From contig JACQAW010000058.1 of assembly GCA_016194725.1 (NCBI GenBank), forward strand, positions 1-9,909: a stretch of 9,909 bases of DNA. The letters are read 5' to 3'. The notes under the pieces were generated by a model that was not told the origin of the DNA, did not search any database, and saw nothing but the letters and a program-made list of their open reading frames with translations. This document shows positions 5,975 through 9,909 of this stretch, piece by piece; position 1 is the first letter of the stretch, and the number at the start of each line of letters is the position of its first letter. The DNA is from Deltaproteobacteria bacterium. GTDB lineage: Bacteria; Bdellovibrionota; UBA1018; UBA923. The translations under genes were made by a program, and so were the position numbers.

Positions 5975-7890
5975 TGCACGACCCCATCATCATTATTATT
6001 GGCAGCGGCGCCATGCGGACGGCCGCGTTCGATTTCGGACTGGCTTGGGTCGCTGAGCTGCATGGAAAGCACGCCGTAATGCGGAACCGCAAGCTCAAAA
6101 CTTCGCCCCGTCAGTGGAGCTGCGGTTTCATTATGCGGAATTGCGGCCAGCGTGACCAGATCTGAAAACGCCAGCCGCGCCTCGAGGTCTTCAGACGTTG
6201 GGTTGATGAGGAACAAAAGCCGCTGGCTCGGGTCTTCTTCAGAAACATAGCTGGCCACGTGCAGACGCGGATCGCTCACGCTGCAAAGCGACCGAACCTC
6301 GGCCAGGCCCAGCAGCGCCGCGAAGAAGCGCGACGACTCCGGCATCTCGCCCTCGGTCCAGAAGGCCTGAGGGTCGTAAAACACCAGCTGACCCAGATGG
6401 TAATCGTATACCTCATAGGGCACGCCGATGGTCAGGCGCAGGGGATTGCGGCCCTTGCGGAATTTTTCAAAATACGCCGCGGCATCCGCGCTGTAGTTGG
6501 CTACGGCCTGCATGGGCATGGGAATCGCGACCACTTTTCCGGTCTGGGCCAGCGCCAGCAGCTGCGCCAGCTCGACCAGCCGAATGACCGATTTGGGGTC
6601 CATGAAAACCAGGCGCTCCGAAAATTTGCGGGTGTGGCTGTCGAGCCCGGGCACGACGGACAACACACCTGGTGCCATTCCAGCGAACTTGCCAAAGGAA
6701 CGGCTCTCCATGGAAAACTTGCTGGCCGAAACGTAAGTCACGCGAGTCTGGGGCACGAACCGGCACTCTTCCAAAAACGTGACAAGCCCACGAAGCTTGC
6801 GCTGAAAGTTCGCCGAAAGCCGGAACAGCTCTTCGGCCATCACGCCCACTTCGCCCGAGTGAATCAGGGCGGCAAGCATGAGAAAGCTGCGTTCCTGATC
6901 GGAAAACCGCCGAAACATGCCCGAGTTGCCCAGGTAAATCGACTCGCCCCGGTAGCCGCCCGCGATGATGCCGCGATAGTAGCGCTCGACCGACGGCTTG
7001 AAATCAAAAAGCTCGGTAAGCAGCCCCTGATAAGCCGCATCGGGGTCGCATTCGGGGTTGAACAGGTCCACGTGCCGCACGTCACACGTCGAGTTCCTGC
7101 GCGCGAACACCATGTCAGTCTTTTCGCGCAGCAGCTTTTCGATGTGCGTGAAGAAGCGGTGGCGGTTGTAGCCTTCGTAGAGCTGCATCTTGAACTGCTC
7201 GCAATCTTGAAGTCCGCCCGAAGGCCGGTACTCGCGATCAAGAAAATCGCGGAACGCCATCACATGCGCCGCCGAATAATCGCCGTGCTCGCCCAACATT
7301 AAACCGTGGCTGCGGTAATAATTGAAAAGCGAATTGCTTACGACGACCTCGCAGAAATCGCTGCTTCCGCATTCTGAAAAAACCTCGCCCAGTATCGCCC
7401 CCACTTTGATGAGGTAATTGCCGAACCGCTTGAGCACTTCAGGCGACGAAAAGCTGGGCAGCGGAAAGATATTGGGCGCGGCATGGTTGTAAATCACGCG
7501 CCCCAGACGGTCCACCGCGAGGTTTGAAATATTGGTCATCAGATCTTTTGGAAAACCGGCATTGGGATAGTTCACGCCCAGTTCAGGCATCACGAACAAG
7601 CGCACGTTCACGCGCACGGTCCAGGCGGCGCGCACGAATTTCTTCAGCGAGTGGTAAATGTCGGTTTCGACGTGGGCCCAGGGCACGAACGCGCTGACCA
7701 CGCGGACATCTTTGAGAGCCAGCTCTTGCAGCCGCGCTTCGTACTGCGTGGGTTTGATTTCCCAGTAGTTGAGCAGCACATTAAACGCTTGCGAAAACCG
7801 GTCCTTTTCCTTTAGCTTCGCTGTATAAGATGTGGCTTGGGTGGCGTTTGATTTCGAGGTCGGATTAAAGCGAGAGAACTCTCCATTCAT
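5965..7890 (-). CDS. GH35/GH42-like glycoside hydrolase homologue, possibly catalytically degenerate
   Basis: The 641-residue product has the layout of a beta-galactosidase-type TIM-barrel protein. Residues 36-118 match the GH35 entry region: NVLLNYWEIKPTQYEARLQEL, then VVSAFVPWAHVET (64-76, PWxHxE), the segment around LFVMPELG (98-105) and NAGFPKDLM, which parallels the family's 'GPYICAEW...GG.P.WL'. Where the barrel's acid/base motif NE(Y/F)G is expected, this protein reads EVVVSNSLFNYYRSHG (181-196), so the Glu position is Ser187. The following HVMAFRDFLDREY (209-221) matches the GH42 'aFr.WL..kY' helix. A C-terminal all-beta region ends in FELAVPHYGVLSM (598-610), like the GH42 C domain, followed by an Asn/Asp-rich tail. 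No signal peptide is present, so it would be cytoplasmic. It could be a pseudoenzyme, a carbohydrate-binding protein or a hydrolase using a shifted residue. The start ATG has no good ribosome binding site; a poor -10 (TATGTT) lies 12 nt upstream. It heads a coupled pair with the next gene. Confidence 0.68.
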   Translation of the reverse strand: MNGEFSRFNPTSKSNATQATSYTAKLKEKDRFSQAFNVLLNYWEIKPTQYEARLQELALKDVRVVSAFVPWAHVETDIYHSLKKFVRAAWTVRVNVRLFVMPELGVNYPNAGFPKDLMTNISNLAVDRLGRVIYNHAAPNIFPLPSFSSPEVLKRFGNYLIKVGAILGEVFSECGSSDFCEVVVSNSLFNYYRSHGLMLGEHGDYSAAHVMAFRDFLDREYRPSGGLQDCEQFKMQLYEGYNRHRFFTHIEKLLREKTDMVFARRNSTCDVRHVDLFNPECDPDAAYQGLLTELFDFKPSVERYYRGIIAGGYRGESIYLGNSGMFRRFSDQERSFLMLAALIHSGEVGVMAEELFRLSANFQRKLRGLVTFLEECRFVPQTRVTYVSASKFSMESRSFGKFAGMAPGVLSVVPGLDSHTRKFSERLVFMDPKSVIRLVELAQLLALAQTGKVVAIPMPMQAVANYSADAAAYFEKFRKGRNPLRLTIGVPYEVYDYHLGQLVFYDPQAFWTEGEMPESSRFFAALLGLAEVRSLCSVSDPRLHVASYVSEEDPSQRLLFLINPTSEDLEARLAFSDLVTLAAIPHNETAAPLTGRSFELAVPHYGVLSMQLSDPSQSEIERGRPHGAAANNNDDGVVQWT

Positions 7891-7920
7891 CGCCTAAAAA
7901 CTAACATATCCCCGCGAGGT

Positions 7921-7933
7921 ACCACAATGTGGT
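7921..7933. promoter_or_regulatory. 13-bp palindrome across the acyl-CoA dehydrogenase start codon
   Basis: ACCACA-A-TGTGGT is a perfect inverted repeat whose centre is the A of the ATG at 7927. It sits at the edge of a 36-bp spacer between two divergent genes and overlaps a GGTACC palindrome (7918-7923). The one-base centre is too small for a tight RNA loop, which favours a protein-binding operator if it has a function at all. A chance palindrome is possible. Confidence 0.35.
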
Positions 7934-9075
7934 TTTTCACTGACGAGCACCGGCTTTTAGAGAAATCGGTGCGCGATTTTGCCCAGTCGGTGCTAGGGCC
8001 GCGGATCGAGCATCTCGACGAGACCGAGCAAACCGACAAGTCTTACTTCAAAAAAATGGCTGATTTGGGCCTTTTGGGCATAACGGCACCAGAGGAATAC
8101 GGCGGCACCCGGATGGGATGCGTAGCGGCAACAATTGCCATGGAGGAAATCGGCGCTGTCGACGCCTCGACCGCCCTGTCCGACCTGGCCCACAGCTACC
8201 TGACCGTAAACAACATCGCGACCAATGCCTCCGAGGCCCAGAAGCAGAAATACCTTCCCAAGATGATCTCGGGGGACTGGATCGGCGGAATGGGCATGAC
8301 CGAGCCCGGCGCGGGGTCGGACGCCCTGGCCATGCGCACTCGCGCGGTCAAAAAAGGCGACAAATACATCCTCAACGGCACCAAGATGTTCATCACGAAC
8401 GCCATTATCGGCGACGTGTTTTACGTCTATGCCCGCACCGGCGACGGCCGTAAAGACATCTCGACGTTCATCGTGGAATCCAAATTTCCCGGGTTCAAGA
8501 TGGGCAAGAAGCTCAAAAAAATGGGCATGCGTGCCAGCCCCACGGGCGAGCTGATTTTCGAGAACTGCGAAGTGCCCGACGAAAATCTGGTCGGTGGTGA
8601 AAACCAGGCCGTGGGCCACATGCTCAAGAACCTGGACATCGAACGCATCACGATATCGGGAATCAGCCTGGGCATCGCCCGTGCATCACTGGAAGTCGCA
8701 GTGAAGTACGCGAAAGAGCGCCACCAGTTCGGAAAACCGATCGCCGACTTTCAAATGATTCAGGCCATGCTCGCCGATGGCCAGGCCGAGTACGAGGCCG
8801 CGCGTTTTTACACATATGGAAGCGCGCAGATGTGGGACGAAGGCAAGCTGACCGGCTCGAGCTCGCGCGCGCTGAGCGCAAAGGTGAAGCTCGTGGCCGC
8901 GCGCATGGCCACGAAGGTGGCGCTGGATGCGATTCAGATTCTGGGTGGCTACGGCTACATCAAGGAGTTTCCGGTCGAGCGCTACATGCGCGACGCGAAG
9001 CTGATGGAAATCGGCGCGGGCAGCAACGAGATGATGCGCGTGATCGCGGCACGCGACATGCTCGGCGATCTCTAA
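7927..9075 (+). CDS. Acyl-CoA dehydrogenase, isovaleryl-CoA dehydrogenase-like
   Basis: This is an FAD-dependent enzyme that makes the alpha,beta double bond in an acyl-CoA and passes electrons to electron-transfer flavoprotein. All three family domains are present in 382 residues. The N-terminal helices (1-115) include GLLGITAPEEYGG. The beta domain has GMGMTEPGAGSDALAM (121-136) and YILNGTKMFITNA (147-159). The C-terminal helices contain RHQFGKPIADFQMIQ (265-279) and QILGGYGYIKEFPVERYMRDAK. The catalytic base marks the subclass. The usual Glu near the C-terminus is Ala364 (EIGAGSNE, as in human isovaleryl-CoA dehydrogenase), while Glu239 in LDIERI matches that enzyme's relocated catalytic Glu254. 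The likely substrate is a branched short-chain acyl-CoA such as isovaleryl-CoA from leucine, but no other leucine-pathway gene is in view. A GAGG (7916-7919) 7 nt before the ATG supports the start. It diverges from the hydrolase-like gene. Confidence 0.93.
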   Translation: MWFFTDEHRLLEKSVRDFAQSVLGPRIEHLDETEQTDKSYFKKMADLGLLGITAPEEYGGTRMGCVAATIAMEEIGAVDASTALSDLAHSYLTVNNIATNASEAQKQKYLPKMISGDWIGGMGMTEPGAGSDALAMRTRAVKKGDKYILNGTKMFITNAIIGDVFYVYARTGDGRKDISTFIVESKFPGFKMGKKLKKMGMRASPTGELIFENCEVPDENLVGGENQAVGHMLKNLDIERITISGISLGIARASLEVAVKYAKERHQFGKPIADFQMIQAMLADGQAEYEAARFYTYGSAQMWDEGKLTGSSSRALSAKVKLVAARMATKVALDAIQILGGYGYIKEFPVERYMRDAKLMEIGAGSNEMMRVIAARDMLGDL

Positions 9076-9076
9076 C

Positions 9077-9163
9077 TCAGAGGCCGTGAGTGAGCGCAAC
9101 CAGAATCCTGGTTAGCGCAAAGGCGGCTCCTAAAATAGCGTAGATGCGGCCTGTCTTTGTCAT
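9077..9163 (-). CDS. Possible 28-residue membrane miniprotein
   Basis: A minus-strand frame from ATG 9163 to TGA 9077 encodes 28 residues: a short charged start (MTKTGR) followed by one hydrophobic helix (IYAILGAAFALTRILVAL) and THGL. GGAGG lies 12 nt upstream (a long spacing), and TACAAT (5 of 6 to a -10) lies 6 nt before the ATG. The frame stays open upstream without conservation that I can judge. It fills part of the 248-bp gap between the two dehydrogenase genes, tail to tail with the first. Against it, a hairpin lies inside it and small hydrophobic frames arise by chance. Confidence 0.25.
   Translation of the reverse strand: MTKTGRIYAILGAAFALTRILVALTHGL
9094..9118 (+). terminator. Hairpin downstream of the first acyl-CoA dehydrogenase
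   Basis: GCGC-AACCAG, loop AATC, CTGGTT-(A)-GCGC forms a 10-bp stem with one bulged A, 18 nt after the stop codon. No U tract follows on either strand, so it is not a standard intrinsic terminator. It may protect the mRNA 3' end or act with Rho. Confidence 0.35.
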
Positions 9164-9286
9164 GGCACAATTGTACCTCCACTCCCCCGCAAATGCGCAA
9201 CATGTCGTCGCGAACCCGCGCCCAAATTTCAGCAGCGCCCCAATTCCACACCGATTCCGGGCATCTGCTGCAGTTTTCATCAACTG

Positions 9287-9315
9287 ATGACAGCTCCCGG
9301 AAACCGCGATACAAC
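9287..9315 (+). promoter_or_regulatory. Probable sigma70-type promoter of the second acyl-CoA dehydrogenase
   Basis: ATGACA at 9287-9292 (5 of 6 to TTGACA) and TACAAC at 9310-9315 (4 of 6 to TATAAT) are separated by exactly 17 bp. The -10 ends 8 nt before the ATG at 9324 and no Shine-Dalgarno sequence lies between, so the transcript may be leaderless. The rest of the 9076-9286 gap holds only the hairpin and the doubtful miniprotein frame. Confidence 0.45.
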
Positions 9316-9323
9316 ATCCACCT

Positions 9324-9909
9324 ATGCAATTTTCAATGAGCGAGGAACAACGGGCCATTAAAGACCTGGCGGCCAAGGCCGCCCTTCAGCATATTGGCGA
9401 TATCGTCGAAAAAGACGAAGCCGACGCGCGCTTTCGCCCCGAGATTATCCAGGAGTTCGGCAAGCTGGGGCTTACCGGAATTCCGACGCCCGCGGAATAT
9501 GATGGCGCGGGCCTGGGGTATCTGGAGTACGCAATCGCGCTGGAGGAAATCGCCGCTCACAGCGTAGCCTATGCGGTCAGCATCGCGGTCAGCGGGCTTC
9601 CTCAAGTCATTCTGAATATTTTCGGTTCTGACGAACAAAAAAAGAAATATATTCCGCCCTTGGCGCGTGGCGAGCACATCGGCGCGTTTGGCTTGTCTGA
9701 AAGCCACAGCGGCTCAGACGCCGGCGCGATGAAAACCCGCGCGGTGAAAAACGGCGCCGAATACATCCTCAATGGGACAAAACTGTGGATAACCCAGGGC
9801 AACGTGGCCGAAACCATGATCGTCTTCGCCCGTACCGGCGAAGATGGCCCCAAAGGCGTCTCGGCTTTCATCGTCGAAAAAGGCACGAGGGGTTTTCGCG
9901 CGGGAAAAA
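9324..9909 (+). CDS. Second acyl-CoA dehydrogenase, 3'-truncated by window edge
   Basis: The first 195 codons of another FAD-dependent acyl-CoA dehydrogenase are present; the frame is open to the last base. N-terminal helices with GLTGIPTPAEYDGAGLGYLEYAIALEE are followed by SDEQKKKYIPPLARGEHIGAFGLSE (read as residues 102-126), SHSGSDAGAM (127-136) and EYILNGTKLWITQGNVAET (146-164), all family landmarks. In the flavin/substrate loop, SESHSGSD replaces the more common TEPxAGSD, so the usual Pro is His. The catalytic base lies beyond the window, so substrate class cannot be judged. I chose the ATG at 9324; ATG 9336 is the in-frame alternative, and neither has a ribosome binding site. Identity to the neighbouring dehydrogenase is only moderate in the shared landmarks, so this is a paralogue of separate history rather than a recent tandem copy. 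It probably works in the same beta-oxidation or amino-acid breakdown programme, feeding the same electron-transfer flavoprotein. Confidence 0.9.
   Translation, partial: MQFSMSEEQRAIKDLAAKAALQHIGDIVEKDEADARFRPEIIQEFGKLGLTGIPTPAEYDGAGLGYLEYAIALEEIAAHSVAYAVSIAVSGLPQVILNIFGSDEQKKKYIPPLARGEHIGAFGLSESHSGSDAGAMKTRAVKNGAEYILNGTKLWITQGNVAETMIVFARTGEDGPKGVSAFIVEKGTRGFRAGK

Noticed and set aside
5985..6000. CAT/TAT trinucleotide run, possible phase-variable repeat
   Set aside because: It is only about five units, imperfect, and a multiple of three within the Asn/Asp tail of the hydrolase-like protein, so length changes would not shift the frame.
6259..7302. 347-codon open frame on the plus strand opposite the hydrolase-like gene
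   Set aside because: Its product is highly basic and His/Arg/Gln-rich without any fold-like pattern, whereas the minus-strand product shows glycoside-hydrolase landmarks and coupling with its neighbour.
9077..9376. 99-codon minus-strand frame spanning the gap and the start of the second dehydrogenase
   Set aside because: Its first part is antisense to a clear acyl-CoA dehydrogenase and Cys-rich without pattern; only the last 28 codons were kept as a doubtful miniprotein.
7927..9909. Recent tandem duplication of the acyl-CoA dehydrogenase genes
   Set aside because: The two proteins share only family landmarks and differ in most other residues and in loop motifs, so they are old paralogues.
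1..9909. CRISPR arrays, tRNA or rRNA genes, insertion sequences, phage genes or attachment sites
   Set aside because: Nothing in the window shows regularly spaced repeats, tRNA-like folds, transposase or integrase motifs, or terminal inverted repeats.

Overview
The window looks like ordinary chromosome from a Gram-negative bacterium of moderately high GC content. It is densely coded (eight substantial genes plus fragments at both edges), with cell-wall, envelope, RNA-modification, transport and acyl-CoA genes. It shows no insertion sequences, phage genes, tRNAs, rRNAs or CRISPR arrays. A secreted barrel-like protein, a cell-wall amidase and two acyl-CoA dehydrogenases in a row would fit the Bdellovibrionota or the old Deltaproteobacteria. 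That placement is a weak inference from gene content only.

Left part (1-3240, + strand): the 3' part of an Amidase_3-type N-acetylmuramoyl-L-alanine amidase overlaps the start of a YhcC/TIGR01212-type radical SAM gene, so the two are probably co-transcribed. A short pyrimidine-rich spacer with a 10-bp direct repeat and a TATAAT box leads into a full-length two-domain chromate transporter gene (chrA).

Middle part (3237-7890, - strand): in transcription order there is a 641-residue GH35/GH42-like glycoside hydrolase homologue whose usual acid/base 'NE' motif appears replaced, an overlapping 286-residue protein I do not recognise, rlmN (23S rRNA/tRNA adenine-C2 methyltransferase), and a small secreted protein that is probably an outer-membrane barrel. 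The first two are translationally coupled by a 10-nt overlap. rlmN follows 20 nt later but has its own extended -10 box. A hairpin built on the rlmN stop codon separates it from the barrel gene, which has its own TTGACA promoter. The barrel gene meets chrA tail to tail, and the two stop codons share TTAA.

Right part (7927-9909, + strand): an isovaleryl-CoA-dehydrogenase-like flavoenzyme gene diverges from the hydrolase-like gene across only 36 bp. A second acyl-CoA dehydrogenase begins after a 248-bp spacer, with its own well-formed promoter, and runs off the window. The two enzymes probably serve branched-chain amino-acid or fatty-acid breakdown.

The points most worth a second look are the hydrolase-like pseudoenzyme with its orphan partner, and a recurring arrangement in which a -10 box ends 7-8 nt before an ATG that has no Shine-Dalgarno sequence (chrA, rlmN, second acyl-CoA dehydrogenase). 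That arrangement suggests leaderless transcripts. I found no convincing evidence of a wholly new multi-gene system.
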